NCBI RefSeq assembly: GCF_039548895.1
Contig: NZ_JBCLVG010000001.1
Reading direction: 5' to 3' (one strand)
Length of the DNA: 64,000 nucleotides
DNA from: Orlajensenia stereocauli
GTDB lineage: Bacteria > Actinomycetota > Actinomycetes > Actinomycetales > Microbacteriaceae
In this document: positions 48,271 to 57,293 of the stretch, piece by piece
Layout of the letters: every line of letters begins with the position of its first letter
Position numbering within the stretch: the first letter of the stretch is position 1
Program-made: the position numbers and the translations under genes
The notes under the pieces: generated by a model
Databases searched by the model: none
Seen by the model: the letters and a program-made list of their open reading frames with translations, nothing else
What the model was told of the DNA's origin: nothing

Positions 48271-49200
48271 ATGCCCGACAGTCCGATCTCGGCGACACCC
48301 TACGAGGTGCTCGGCGTCAGTCCCTCTGCGACCGACCGTGAACTGAAGCGAGCGTTCCGCACGCTGCTCCGACAGACGCATCCCGACGCCGGAGGAACCG
48401 CCGAGCGCTTCCATGCCGTGCAGATCGCCTGGGAGAAGATCGGAACCCCCGAGGCCCGAGCCGCCTATGACCGTGCGCGCCCCTTCGCGTCCGCAGACGC
48501 ACCTCCGGTCTGGTCGACTCCCCAGGAACGTCCCCGCACCGACTCGCGTCCGACGGCCCGTTCCTTCGGCCACCCCGGAGGCTGGTCTCGCGAGTATTTC
48601 CTCGATCACATGCGCGAGTGGATCGGCCGCGGCGAGACCGTGCCCGACTTCTACGACCCGCAGCTCGTGCGCCGCGCGCCCCGCGAGATCCGGCACCTGT
48701 TGGCCAACGCCCTCGCCGAGGAGGCGACGGCTCGCCAGCTGTCGACCCTCGGCATCGGCTTCACCATCTGGCATGACGTGGCGACGGATGCCGCGGGCCC
48801 CCAGGTTCCCCCGAAGATCGACCACATCGTGCTCGGTCCGAGCGGACTGTTCGCGATCCAGAGCGAGGACTGGGGCGACCCCGTCAAGGTGAAGCGCGGC
48901 GAGCTCATCGGGCAGGCGCTCGGCGGCGAGCGGCCGATGCACGACCTCGCGACCCGGGCCAAGTCGATCGCGCGCGGGGCGAAGGTGAAGTTCACCGGTC
49001 TGGTCATCGTGGTGCCCGACGGCGCTCCCGCCCAGTCACTCGAGGTGCTGGGTCACGCCCGCGGTGCGGTGACGGCGCTCGTGGAGCAGTCCCGCCTGCC
49101 CGGCGTGCTGCGCGACGGCCTGCCCGGGGCCGCGCGCATCAACGGCACCGAGCTGTTCGAGGTGCGCACCCGGCTGCAGGAGAGCGTGCGCCACGTCTAG
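48271..49200 (+). CDS. J-domain plus NERD-domain fusion protein
   Basis: A 309-residue two-domain protein. Residues 8-70 are a DnaJ J-domain: YEVLGVSPSATDRELKRAFR and the DnaK-contacting HPD at 37-39 (RQTHPDAGG). After a Pro-rich linker, about 120-230 resemble a NERD (nuclease-related) domain, with HLLANALAEEATARQLSTLG and KIDHIVLGPSGLFAIQSEDW, where the restriction-fold acidic residue is Asp in KIDHIV. J-domains recruit DnaK; NERD domains often accompany nucleic-acid enzymes. The fusion suggests a chaperone-directed nuclease or scaffold; nuclease activity is unproven. TAGCCT lies six bases before the ATG (leaderless type). Confidence 0.85.
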   Translation: MPDSPISATPYEVLGVSPSATDRELKRAFRTLLRQTHPDAGGTAERFHAVQIAWEKIGTPEARAAYDRARPFASADAPPVWSTPQERPRTDSRPTARSFGHPGGWSREYFLDHMREWIGRGETVPDFYDPQLVRRAPREIRHLLANALAEEATARQLSTLGIGFTIWHDVATDAAGPQVPPKIDHIVLGPSGLFAIQSEDWGDPVKVKRGELIGQALGGERPMHDLATRAKSIARGAKVKFTGLVIVVPDGAPAQSLEVLGHARGAVTALVEQSRLPGVLRDGLPGAARINGTELFEVRTRLQESVRHV

Positions 49201-49240
49201 CCCCGGCCGAGAATGGGCGTCGCCCACGGTCGCCCGCTGA

Positions 49241-49669
49241 TCAGACTCCGGCTGGCACCCAGGCACCGATGATGATCGCCATCACGACGACGGTCACGAG
49301 CTCGTGAGCGATGTTGAGGATGGTGAGCCCGCTCGGGCGCTTGTCGAAGGCGTCGTGGGTGATGAAGCGGGCGGCGGTGAATCCCGCCCACAGGATGCCG
49401 GCGGTGAAGACCGTGTTCCAGAAGAAGCTGCCGCCGTAGAAGTCGTAGGCGATGTACGCGGCACCGGCCAGCACCCAGGCCGTGATGAAGCTCACGAACA
49501 GCGTCACGACGATGGGACCGATGGCGTCGGCGGAATTGCCCGACGGCGTCACGCCCGACTGCTTCATCCAGTAGTTGCCGAACACCTTCGGGGTGTACCA
49601 GATGGATCCCACGATCATGCTCGAGAGCGTGGCGAGGATGACGGCCCAGTAGTTGATCTCGGGAACCAT
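49241..49669 (-). CDS. DUF1761 family membrane protein
   Basis: A 142-residue protein with four membrane helices. It begins MVPEINYWAVILATLSSMIV and includes GSIWYTPKVFGNYWMKQSGV, the GxxWYxPxxFG motif of DUF1761. Function of this family is unknown. ATG at 49669 has AAAGGA nine bases upstream. It is divergent from the small secreted protein at 49833; between them is a CCCCTC-N8-GAGGGG inverted repeat (49717-49736) that could bind a regulator or be a hairpin. Confidence 0.85.
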   Translation of the reverse strand: MVPEINYWAVILATLSSMIVGSIWYTPKVFGNYWMKQSGVTPSGNSADAIGPIVVTLFVSFITAWVLAGAAYIAYDFYGGSFFWNTVFTAGILWAGFTAARFITHDAFDKRPSGLTILNIAHELVTVVVMAIIIGAWVPAGV

Positions 49670-49832
49670 GACGGGGTCCTTTCGCGAGCGCTGCGGTGCG
49701 GTGGCCGCAGTCTATTCCCCTCCTCGATCTGAGGGGATCGACGCGCGATCTGAGGAGGAGATCCGGATGTGTCGCGCCGGCATCGGCGCCAGCGTTGTAG
49801 TGCGCGAGATACGCGCAACGAAAGGACTGGTC

Positions 49833-50123
49833 ATGGAGCGCGAGACCCGACTCCCCGCAACCATCGCCATCACCTTCGTCGTCGGCGTCGCCGCGTGCGG
49901 GCTGATCTTCGGAGTGCCGGCACCGGGTGCGACGCCCGGTGCCGACGCCGCCGGCGAGATCGTGCCCGTTGTCGTCGTCGTGCCTGCGACAGGTTCGGCC
50001 GACACCCTGGAGCGCTACATCATCCGAAGCGGCGGGGTGGCCGTGCGTGACACCGACGCGGTCGACCGACGTGGGGCTCATCCGGCGACCAAGCGGATGC
50101 CGAAGCCGTTCGCTCAGCGCTGA
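49833..50123 (+). CDS. Small signal-anchored hypothetical protein, 96 aa
   Basis: Begins MERETRLPATIAITFVVGVA with one hydrophobic segment (TIAITFVVGVAACGLIFG), a Gly/Ala/Pro linker, a Val-rich strand (GEIVPVVVVVPATG) and a short basic tail (DTLERYIIRSGGVAVRDTDA). ATG at 49833 has AAAGGA as ribosome site. Its last ten bases overlap the end of the convergent LAL gene. Function unknown. Confidence 0.65.
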   Translation: MERETRLPATIAITFVVGVAACGLIFGVPAPGATPGADAAGEIVPVVVVVPATGSADTLERYIIRSGGVAVRDTDAVDRRGAHPATKRMPKPFAQR

Positions 50124-52987
50124 GGCGCCCGGGTGGCACGCCGGGCGAGGTCGACGCGATTGCTCGAACCGGTCTTGCGCAACAGGTTCGAGACATGCGA
50201 ACTCACGGTCTTCTCGCTGATCACCAAGGTGCGGGCGATCTCCGAGTACGTGCGGCCGGCCACGATGTGCTCGAGGATCTCGCGCTCGCGGGCGGTGAGT
50301 TGCGGAAGCTGGCCGACCCCGGGCTCGCTCATGGCCTGCGACGGCACCCCGTCGACGGGGATATGAGCACCGCCGGCGAGCGACTCGATCGTGTCCGACA
50401 TGCCAACGGCGTCGAGCTGGCGGGCCAGCTCGACGCCACGCCGCGCCAGAGTGGCTGCTCGTTCTCGTGAGCCCGCGCGGTGCGTGAGCTCGGCCTCGAC
50501 GCCGCGCATGCAGGCGTAAGCCTCGTCCCAAGGGAGGCCGGCCTCGCGGCACAGTTCCGACGTCCGCTCCCACCTCTCGCCGGCCTCCGGAGCCGCCCGG
50601 GCACGGACGATCTCCGCGCGATAGATGGCGAGGAGGGCGACGGCCTCGACCGGAGGCGTCTCGCCGATCCCACGACGAAGGATGTCGGGATGGCCCAGCT
50701 CGAATGCCGCCACCCGCGCCAGTGCGTGATCGAGCCCGGTCCCTGCGTCTCGCGCCCTCTGCGCCAGATCCGCAAGAGCACGTGCCGCGACGGGCACGAG
50801 CCACTCGCTCATTCCGCCGGCCGGAGCGTGATCAACCCCCTGCTTTGCAGCCGAGAATGCCGCGTCCGGTTCTCCCGCAGCCAGGTGAACGTGGGCGCGC
50901 ACGAGCGCGAAGGCCGTTGCGAGGTAACCTGAACGGCCGTCGACGAGTTCGTCTGCACGCCCGAGATGGGCTGCCGCCTCTGAAGCATGTGACTGCATCG
51001 CGGCCATCCGCGCAGCCGTCAGCCGCACGCTGACGTCTGCGAGGAGGCCGGGGTCGGAGCCCAGAGCTGCGCGTACCCCGCGACGTACGGCCGGGATGTC
51101 ACCCACGATCAGCCATTCGGCAGCCTCGTAGGCCGCGATGGTGGCGACGCAGGAATGCGGGGCACCTGCCCGGCTCAGTTGTGATCGTCGTGCCGCGAGG
51201 CTGTCCGCTCCCCTCCTCCGCGAACGGAGAGCTGTGCCCTCCCAGATCGCACAACGAATGACGGGCCAGAAGTCGCGGGCGCGGGTGGAGGCTTCGAACA
51301 CCAGGTCTCCCAGTCTTCTCGATTCGTCCGCGTCGTAACGTGCACCGGCGATGAGGCCACGGGCCGAGAGGGAGTATGCGATGGCCTCGTCGTTGCCGCT
51401 CGACTCCGCCACGTTCACGGCGTGGTCCACCGTCGCCGACGCCGCCGGATCGCGTTCGAAAACCTGGGTGTGTCCGAGCTCGGCCAGCGCAAGAGCGTAC
51501 TGCCAACTGGCCGGATCGGCCTCGGCGAGCTGCAGCGCCTCCCTGGCGTCTGCCGAAAGCATGAACCCGCGCCCGTTGCGGAAGCGGAGGTGCATCCTTC
51601 GAACGAGCATCTCCGCAGCGAGTAGAGGCTCGGCCTCGCGATCGAGGCCGTCGAGGATTCCGTCGACGGCCTCCAGTTCGACGGTGACGGCTCCGGTCTC
51701 GGATGCGGCTCCACGCAACCGCAGAAGGAGATCCTGGAGCGGAACCGCCGAGCCCGGGAGACCGCGTCTCAACTCGATGCACCGGCGAAGAAGATGCAGC
51801 ATCTCCAGGTCGCCCCCGACCCGATGCGCCGCATCAGCCGCGATGAGCCCGGCCGACAGAGCAGCTTCCGCTTCACCCGCGCGGTCCAGATGCACGGCGC
51901 GCGACACCAGCCAGTCGACGGGGGCGGTCTCCTCAGCCGCGATCGCGGCCTCGTATAGCTCGGCGGCACGAGCGTTACGTCGGCGCGCCTGACCTGGCGT
52001 GATTGCCCTGATGACCACCTCCGCGATGAGTGGGTGGTGGAACCAGAAGCGCCCGTCGGAATCGCGGGCGAGGATTCCGAGGCCGACAGCCTCAATGAGC
52101 GCCTTGGCCACGGCATCCGCCTGCGATTCCATGACCGCAGCGAGAGCTCGCTCCGTCATGGGTCGACCGCCGATGGCGAGCATCGTCGTGAGCTCTCGGC
52201 CAGCTTCGCTCAATCGGTGCCAGTCATGTCGGAGCGTCGACTGCAGATCCGGCGGAAGTTCGCTGGGTATGGCTCTCGCATCTGCCGGCAGGCCCCTGGC
52301 GACGAGGGTCGTGAGGTACGGATTGCCGGCGGTTCGCTCGAAGACGTCCTGAACGAGCGACTCATGCGGCAGATCGCCGAGCAGTCGAGTGAGCTGTGCT
52401 GTCGTCGCAGCACGATCGAACGGGGTCATTTCGAGGGTGCTCACTCCGGGCAGGGCTCTCACGTCCGCCAACCATCTGGCGATCGGCTCATTGTCCGAGT
52501 CCTTGCCGTCGCGCACGGTAGCCATGATCCCGAGGGCGCGGGCGGGCCCTGACATGAGGTACATGAGGGCGTCCAGGGTGCTCCGGTCCGCCCACTGGAG
52601 GTCGTCGATCGCGACCACGACGAAGGACATGCGGCACAGGACGTCGATCCAGTCGTCGAACAGGACCGGAACATACTCGGGAGGATGGTCGCCGGAGCCG
52701 AGTCGAGGGCGGGGAGCTTCGGGACCATCCGGCGCGCTGCGCAGGAGGTCGCGCAGACCGAGGAAGGGAACGTTCAGGCTCGAGAGCGGGAGGCACCGGC
52801 CGCGGAGGACGATCGCGTCCTCGCCGACGGCGTCGCAGGCGGCGTTCATGAGGGTCGACTTGCCGACGCCCGGTTCGCCCATGATCAGGATCGAGGTGGC
52901 CGTGCCGCTGCGCGCACGATCGAGCGCCGCGAGCATCGAGCTCAACTCGGATGCGCGTGCGACCAGACCCTCGGGTGGGAGCGCCAT
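50114..52987 (-). CDS. LAL-type LuxR family transcriptional regulator
   Basis: A 957-residue ATPase-regulator, the second LAL protein in the window. Walker A GEPGVGKS is at 37-44 and Walker B VVVAIDDLQWAD near 122. A long TPR-like helical middle follows, and a C-terminal LuxR helix-turn-helix occupies about 897-957 (LTAREREILEHIVAGRTYSE to TVSSHVSNLLRKTGSSNRVD). It is only distantly similar to the one at 39680. Start at ATG 52987 (MALPPEGLVARASEL). It lies directly behind the MocR-type gene (4 bp), so the two may share a message. Inducer and targets unknown. Confidence 0.9.
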   Translation of the reverse strand: MALPPEGLVARASELSSMLAALDRARSGTATSILIMGEPGVGKSTLMNAACDAVGEDAIVLRGRCLPLSSLNVPFLGLRDLLRSAPDGPEAPRPRLGSGDHPPEYVPVLFDDWIDVLCRMSFVVVAIDDLQWADRSTLDALMYLMSGPARALGIMATVRDGKDSDNEPIARWLADVRALPGVSTLEMTPFDRAATTAQLTRLLGDLPHESLVQDVFERTAGNPYLTTLVARGLPADARAIPSELPPDLQSTLRHDWHRLSEAGRELTTMLAIGGRPMTERALAAVMESQADAVAKALIEAVGLGILARDSDGRFWFHHPLIAEVVIRAITPGQARRRNARAAELYEAAIAAEETAPVDWLVSRAVHLDRAGEAEAALSAGLIAADAAHRVGGDLEMLHLLRRCIELRRGLPGSAVPLQDLLLRLRGAASETGAVTVELEAVDGILDGLDREAEPLLAAEMLVRRMHLRFRNGRGFMLSADAREALQLAEADPASWQYALALAELGHTQVFERDPAASATVDHAVNVAESSGNDEAIAYSLSARGLIAGARYDADESRRLGDLVFEASTRARDFWPVIRCAIWEGTALRSRRRGADSLAARRSQLSRAGAPHSCVATIAAYEAAEWLIVGDIPAVRRGVRAALGSDPGLLADVSVRLTAARMAAMQSHASEAAAHLGRADELVDGRSGYLATAFALVRAHVHLAAGEPDAAFSAAKQGVDHAPAGGMSEWLVPVAARALADLAQRARDAGTGLDHALARVAAFELGHPDILRRGIGETPPVEAVALLAIYRAEIVRARAAPEAGERWERTSELCREAGLPWDEAYACMRGVEAELTHRAGSRERAATLARRGVELARQLDAVGMSDTIESLAGGAHIPVDGVPSQAMSEPGVGQLPQLTAREREILEHIVAGRTYSEIARTLVISEKTVSSHVSNLLRKTGSSNRVDLARRATRAPQR

Positions 52988-52991
52988 GGCA

Positions 52992-54470
52992 TCATTCTGG
53001 CAGGGGGCCCGGTCTCCGTGGGGATCGGATCTCGGCGGCGATCGCAGCTCGGAGGACTGTGAGACCCTTCGCGAGCTCGAGGTCGGTGGGTGCCGCGTAG
53101 CCGAAGACGATTCCCTGGTGAACGGATGCCGCAGGGCTGGCCGCGTAGTCGCCGAGGTCGGCGACGGCGACGCCTTCGCTGGCTGCGATGGCACTGACGC
53201 GAGCGGCGGCATCCGCCGACCCCAACTCGACCACGGCGTGCAGGCCGCCCTCGAGGCCGCGGAGACGAGCGCCTGAGCCTGCGTTGCACACGTCGCCGAG
53301 CGCGCGGATGACCAGACCACGGCGGTGCGCGTAGTCGCGTCGTACGGCGGCGATGTGGCGGCGCACCGCCCCGCTGGCGAGCAGCGCGGCCATGGCCTCC
53401 TGGGCGACTCCGGCGATGGGAGCCGTGACATCCGCCCGGACGCGGTGGAGGGCGGCGTGCAGCGCGGGCCTCCGTGGCAGCACGATGTACCCGAGCCGCA
53501 ACCACGGGGTCAGCACCTTCGAGAAGCTGCCGATGAGGGCAACGGTCTCGGAGCGGTCGAGAGTGGCGAGGGCAGGCAGCGTGGCGGCACCGTGCCTGAA
53601 CTCGCTGTCGTAGTCGTCCTCGATGATGACGGCGTCGTGCTTCTCGGCCCACGCGAGAGCCTCGAGGCGGGCGGAGACAGGCAGGCGTCCCCCGAGCGGG
53701 TACTGGTGGCTGGGGGTGAGCAGCACGGCGTGCGGCGCAGGGTCGAGGGCTGCGAGCAGGTCCATCCGCAGTCCATCGTCATCGACGGGTATGGGAACGA
53801 CAGTGCACCCGAAGCGCTCCAGCGCCCGCCGCGACGACGGGTAGCCCGGATCCTCCATGGCGACAGTCGGGCCATTCGTCGTGGCCGAGTCCTGTGGATG
53901 CAGCTCGCCCAGCGCGAGCGCCAGCATCATGACGGCCTCGCTCGTGCCGGCCGTCACGAGGATGTCCGCGGCGTCGCACGCAACGCCTCGTGCCTGGCGT
54001 ACGTGATCGGCGATCTGCTCGCGCAGGCTCGCCGTTCCGAAGTCGTCGGCCTGCCGTGTCGGCACGGGTCGCGCTGCGGCCTGACGCCAGGCCGAGCGCC
54101 AGGCACGCTCGTCGAGGCGAGCCGTCGAGGGGAATCCGGGTCGCATGTCGACGGCGGGTGGGGCTTCGTCGCCGGCGGGCGGCGTGTGCGGCGTCGCCGG
54201 CCTCCTGTCGGTCGGCACCGTGTCGACGGCCGCCACTCGCGCGGCGGCGCCCTGCGACACGTCGAGGTAGCCCTCGCCGGTGAGCTGGTCGTAGGCGGTG
54301 ACCACGACGCCACGCGAGACGCCGAGGGAAGCGGCGAGGGATCGCGACGACGGCACGGTGTCGCCGGGGGCAAGGGTGCCGGCTAGCACGGCCGTGCGCA
54401 CGGCGTCGACGATCTGCGCGGCGAGAGGAGCGGCATCCGTTCTGTCGACGGTGATGGCGAGGTCGGTCAC
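52992..54470 (-). CDS. MocR/PdxR-type GntR regulator with aminotransferase domain
   Basis: A 492-residue regulator. Residues about 8-75 form a GntR winged helix (PLAAQIVDAVRTAVLAGTLA, then SSRSLAASLGVSRGVVVTAY). Residues about 110-490 are a fold-type I aminotransferase-like domain that binds PLP through the Lys in GSFSKVLTPWLRLGY, with VIIEDDYDSEFRHG as the Asp region. PdxR-type members sense PLP and control vitamin B6 genes. The neighbour it diverges from is a pyridoxamine-phosphate-oxidase-like protein, which fits. GTG at 54470 is chosen because GGAGGATCC precedes it; a TTG eight codons upstream has no such site. Confidence 0.88.
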   Translation of the reverse strand: MTDLAITVDRTDAAPLAAQIVDAVRTAVLAGTLAPGDTVPSSRSLAASLGVSRGVVVTAYDQLTGEGYLDVSQGAAARVAAVDTVPTDRRPATPHTPPAGDEAPPAVDMRPGFPSTARLDERAWRSAWRQAAARPVPTRQADDFGTASLREQIADHVRQARGVACDAADILVTAGTSEAVMMLALALGELHPQDSATTNGPTVAMEDPGYPSSRRALERFGCTVVPIPVDDDGLRMDLLAALDPAPHAVLLTPSHQYPLGGRLPVSARLEALAWAEKHDAVIIEDDYDSEFRHGAATLPALATLDRSETVALIGSFSKVLTPWLRLGYIVLPRRPALHAALHRVRADVTAPIAGVAQEAMAALLASGAVRRHIAAVRRDYAHRRGLVIRALGDVCNAGSGARLRGLEGGLHAVVELGSADAAARVSAIAASEGVAVADLGDYAASPAASVHQGIVFGYAAPTDLELAKGLTVLRAAIAAEIRSPRRPGPLPE

Positions 54471-54505
54471 GGATCCTCCAGACTGGTCTTTCAATATGTA
54501 CGTGG

Positions 54506-54528
54506 ACTGGACTACAGGATGTACCAGT
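54506..54528. promoter_or_regulatory. Candidate MocR operator between divergent genes
   Basis: ACTGG (54506-54510) and CCAGT (54524-54528) form an inverted repeat with a 13-bp centre, and a further GACTGG copy lies at 54481-54486. The 78-bp region separates the MocR gene from the flavin-binding gene. MocR proteins usually bind such direct or inverted sites in a shared promoter. Confidence 0.5.
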
Positions 54529-54548
54529 CAGGCGACGACACTAGCACC

Positions 54549-55217
54549 ATGACGACGACAGACATCCAGCCGAACACCCGCATCCGCCGACTCTCGGAGC
54601 GGCAGGTGACCGAGCGCAGCGCTCTCGACGCCGTGCTCGACGAGGCCCTCATCGCCCACGTCGCCGCCGTGACCCCGGCCGGCCCGATCGTCATTCCGAT
54701 GGCATTCGCGCGCGACGGCGACGGTCTGCTCCTGCACTGCTCGACCGGCGCCGGTCTCGCCCTGCGCTCCGGCGGCCCGGAGAGCCGGCTCGCGGTGAGC
54801 GTCGCGATCCTCGACGGACTGGTCTACGCGGGCACGCTCTACGACAGCAGCATGAACTACCGCAGCGCCGTGGTGTACGGCGTCCCCGTCGTGGTCGATG
54901 AGGACGAGAAGGAGGCCGCCCTCGACGCGATCGCGGCCAAGCTCATGCCCGGACGTTCCGGCGAGGTTCCGACGTCGACCCGGCGCGAGCTCGCAGCGAC
55001 CCAGGTGCTGCGCGTCCCGATCTCCGACTTCGCGATGAAGGCGCGCACTGGGGATCCGTCGGCCAGTGACGAAGCGGACCCGTCAGCCTGGATCGGCGTC
55101 CTTCCCATCACGAGGACGTGGGGAGAACCGCTGATGGCGGCGAACCTCGATCCTGCGACCGTCCTCCCCGAGTCCGTGGCAGGCCGCAGCGCGCGAACAG
55201 CGGGAGGAGGTGCGTGA
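54549..55217 (+). CDS. Pyridoxamine 5'-phosphate oxidase-like flavin-nucleotide-binding protein
   Basis: A 222-residue split-barrel FMN-binding protein of the NimA/flavin-nucleotide-binding group. Markers: TRIRRLSERQVTERSALDAV at the N-terminus, AHVAAVTPAGPIVIPMAFAR, LLLHCSTGAGLALRSGGPES and VPVVVDEDEKEAALDAIAAK. It may be a flavin-dependent reductase or detoxifier rather than a true PdxH. It is divergent from, and probably controlled by, the MocR gene. Its stop overlaps the start of a 36-aa membrane peptide gene (TGATG). Confidence 0.85.
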   Translation: MTTTDIQPNTRIRRLSERQVTERSALDAVLDEALIAHVAAVTPAGPIVIPMAFARDGDGLLLHCSTGAGLALRSGGPESRLAVSVAILDGLVYAGTLYDSSMNYRSAVVYGVPVVVDEDEKEAALDAIAAKLMPGRSGEVPTSTRRELAATQVLRVPISDFAMKARTGDPSASDEADPSAWIGVLPITRTWGEPLMAANLDPATVLPESVAGRSARTAGGGA

Positions 55218-55327
55218 TGGTCATCACCATGCTGGCGCTCGGCGCCATCGCAGTGTGGGGCATGGTCGCGGCGGTCGTCGAACTGAAGCGCGACGGCTAC
55301 GGTCGCACGCCGACGCTGCCTCGCTGA
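55217..55327 (+). CDS. 36-aa single-helix membrane microprotein
   Basis: Begins MVITMLALGAIAVWGMVAAV and ends VELKRDGYGRTPTLPR. One transmembrane helix with a short cytoplasmic tail carrying RDGYGR. Its ATG lies in the TGATG overlap with the flavin-binding gene, so it is translationally coupled, and its codons are GC3-rich like real genes. Similar short peptides with an RDGYGR tail seem to recur in Microbacteriaceae (recollection, not checked). Confidence 0.65.
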   Translation: MVITMLALGAIAVWGMVAAVVELKRDGYGRTPTLPR

Positions 55328-55500
55328 AGTCATCCGGACGCGCCGGCCTCCGCATCAGAACGGGCCGGGGTGGCTGGCGGTGTTCTCGGAATCCTTAGGG
55401 GAGAGCACCCCGGGTCCAAGGGGAGGCTCCCGATGCGGCCGGAGGGCACGGTGACGAGTGTGGAGGTGGGGGATCCACAACACCTCCGAAAGGCCCCACC

Positions 55501-55932
55501 ATGAAACGCACAACCCACGGAAGTCTCCTCACCGCCGGCGTCATGACCGCCGTCGTCGCCGCCGTCGTCGCCGCCGTCGTCGCGGCCACCCCGCTCTCGG
55601 CCACCGCGGCCGTGCGCGACCCGAAGGCCCCGGTCATCGTGCTCGTCAGGATCGACGACAGTGCACAGGTCCGGCAGGTTCCCACCTCGGTACAGTCCCT
55701 TCGGCTGACCCGCATCGGCGACCAGCTGGTGCGCGGTGACAACCTCACCGGAGCACCATCCGCTGCCTACCTGAACAGGACCGCGGCAGTGCACCACTCG
55801 GCCGACGTGCACGAGCGCCTCGCCACCGGGACGAAAACCGTGCCACCGGCAGCCGAGCACCACTCGGCCGACGTGCACGAGCGCCTCGCCACGAACGAGT
55901 CGCGCCTCCCGAAGCCGAACGCCCCGCGCTGA
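55501..55932 (+). CDS. Secreted hypothetical protein with HHSADVHERLAT repeats
   Basis: A 143-residue exported protein. A signal peptide of about 37 residues is rich in AVV triplets (VVAAVVAAVVAA) and ends SATAA. The mature part has a central domain (VIVLVRIDDSAQVRQVPTSV) and two exact copies of HHSADVHERLAT, at about 98-109 and 120-131. The copies are encoded by identical 36-bp DNA (55791-55826, 55857-55892). His-rich repeats might bind metal. ATG has GAAAGG upstream. Not recognised. Confidence 0.7.
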   Translation: MKRTTHGSLLTAGVMTAVVAAVVAAVVAATPLSATAAVRDPKAPVIVLVRIDDSAQVRQVPTSVQSLRLTRIGDQLVRGDNLTGAPSAAYLNRTAAVHHSADVHERLATGTKTVPPAAEHHSADVHERLATNESRLPKPNAPR

Positions 55933-55967
55933 CGGCGAACCATCGAAGCGGGTGCTTGGATGGAACC

Positions 55968-57275
55968 ATGTCCGACACTCGCACCTCCGAATACATCGAC
56001 GGCCTCGCCCGGTTCATCCAGGCGGGGCCTTCGTCGTACCATGCCGCCAGGGAGACGGCCGATCGGCTCGTCGCAGCCGGGGCGGTCGAGCTCGACGAGA
56101 GCGCCGATTGGCCGACAACGGCAGGACGATACGTCGTGGTGCGCGACGGCGCCGTCATCGCCTGGATCGCGCCCGAGGGTGCCGGCCCGCTCACGCCGTT
56201 CCGCATCCTGGGCGCCCACACCGACTCGCCCGGCTTCAAGCTGAAGCCGCATCCAACCACCGTCGTCAACGGATGGCTGCAGGCCGGAGTCGAGGTCTAC
56301 GGCGGCCCGCTGCTGAACTCCTGGCTCGACCGCGAACTCGAACTGGCCGGTCGTCTCGTGACGACGGACGGGGAAGAGCACCTCGTGCGCACTGGGCCGT
56401 TCCTGCGCATCCCGCAGCTGGCGATCCACCTCGACCGCGGAGTCAACAACGACGGCGTCAAGCTCGACAAGCAGCGGCATACGCAGCCCGTGTGGGGTGT
56501 CGGCCTTAACACCGCGTCGCAGGGGACGCAGGATGCGCTGCTCGAGCACCTCGCCGGGCTGGCCGGAGTGGCCGCATCCGACATCGCCGGCTACGACATC
56601 ATGACCGCCGACACGACGGCCCCGGCTCGATTCGGACTAGACGACGCCCTCTTCGCCGCAGGCCGCATGGACAACCTGACCAGCGTGTTCGCGGGGCTGA
56701 CGGCGCTGCTGGCCGCTGGCTCCGCGGACGATCCCGCTGTCGAGCACATCAGCGTTCTCGCAGCCTTCGATCACGAGGAGCTCGGTTCGGAGTCGCGCTC
56801 GGGAGCAGCCGGACCGTTCCTCGCCGACGTGCTCGAGCGCATCGGGGCCGGTCTCGGAGCATCGTCGTCCGACCGGCTGCGCGCCCTGGCGTCGTCCTGG
56901 TGCGTCTCGGCTGACGCCGGTCATGCCGTGCACCCGAACTATGCCGAGCGGCACGATCCCGTGAACAAGCCCGTGCCGGGCGGCGGACCGCTGCTGAAGA
57001 TCAACGCGAACCAGCGCTATGCGACGGATGCCGCGGGCGCAGCCCTCTGGGCGCGGCTGTGCGCTGCCGCCGGTGTGCCGTTCCAGGAGTTCGTGTCGAA
57101 CAACGCGATTCCGTGCGGGTCGACGATCGGACCGATCACTGCGACGCGGCTCGGCATCCGGGTCGTCGACGTCGGGGCTCCGCTGCTCTCGATGCACTCA
57201 GCGCGCGAACTCGTGCACGTCGATGATGCGGCGGCGCTCGCGGCCGCCGTGACGGCGTTCTTCGCGGGGAAGTAG
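55968..57275 (+). CDS. M18 family aminopeptidase (DAP2/ApeB type)
   Basis: A 435-residue dinuclear zinc aminopeptidase. Metal and catalytic motifs: GAHTDSPGF (His84, Asp86), AAFDHEELGSESRSG, ADAGHAVHPNYAERHD and the final LSMHSARELVHVDD. The order matches M18 enzymes, which release acidic or neutral N-terminal residues from peptides in the cytoplasm. No signal peptide. ATG at 55968 has TTGGAT six bases upstream, possibly leaderless. Confidence 0.93.
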   Translation: MSDTRTSEYIDGLARFIQAGPSSYHAARETADRLVAAGAVELDESADWPTTAGRYVVVRDGAVIAWIAPEGAGPLTPFRILGAHTDSPGFKLKPHPTTVVNGWLQAGVEVYGGPLLNSWLDRELELAGRLVTTDGEEHLVRTGPFLRIPQLAIHLDRGVNNDGVKLDKQRHTQPVWGVGLNTASQGTQDALLEHLAGLAGVAASDIAGYDIMTADTTAPARFGLDDALFAAGRMDNLTSVFAGLTALLAAGSADDPAVEHISVLAAFDHEELGSESRSGAAGPFLADVLERIGAGLGASSSDRLRALASSWCVSADAGHAVHPNYAERHDPVNKPVPGGGPLLKINANQRYATDAAGAALWARLCAAAGVPFQEFVSNNAIPCGSTIGPITATRLGIRVVDVGAPLLSMHSARELVHVDDAAALAAAVTAFFAGK

Positions 57276-57293
57276 CGATCCGCTTCCCTGCGC

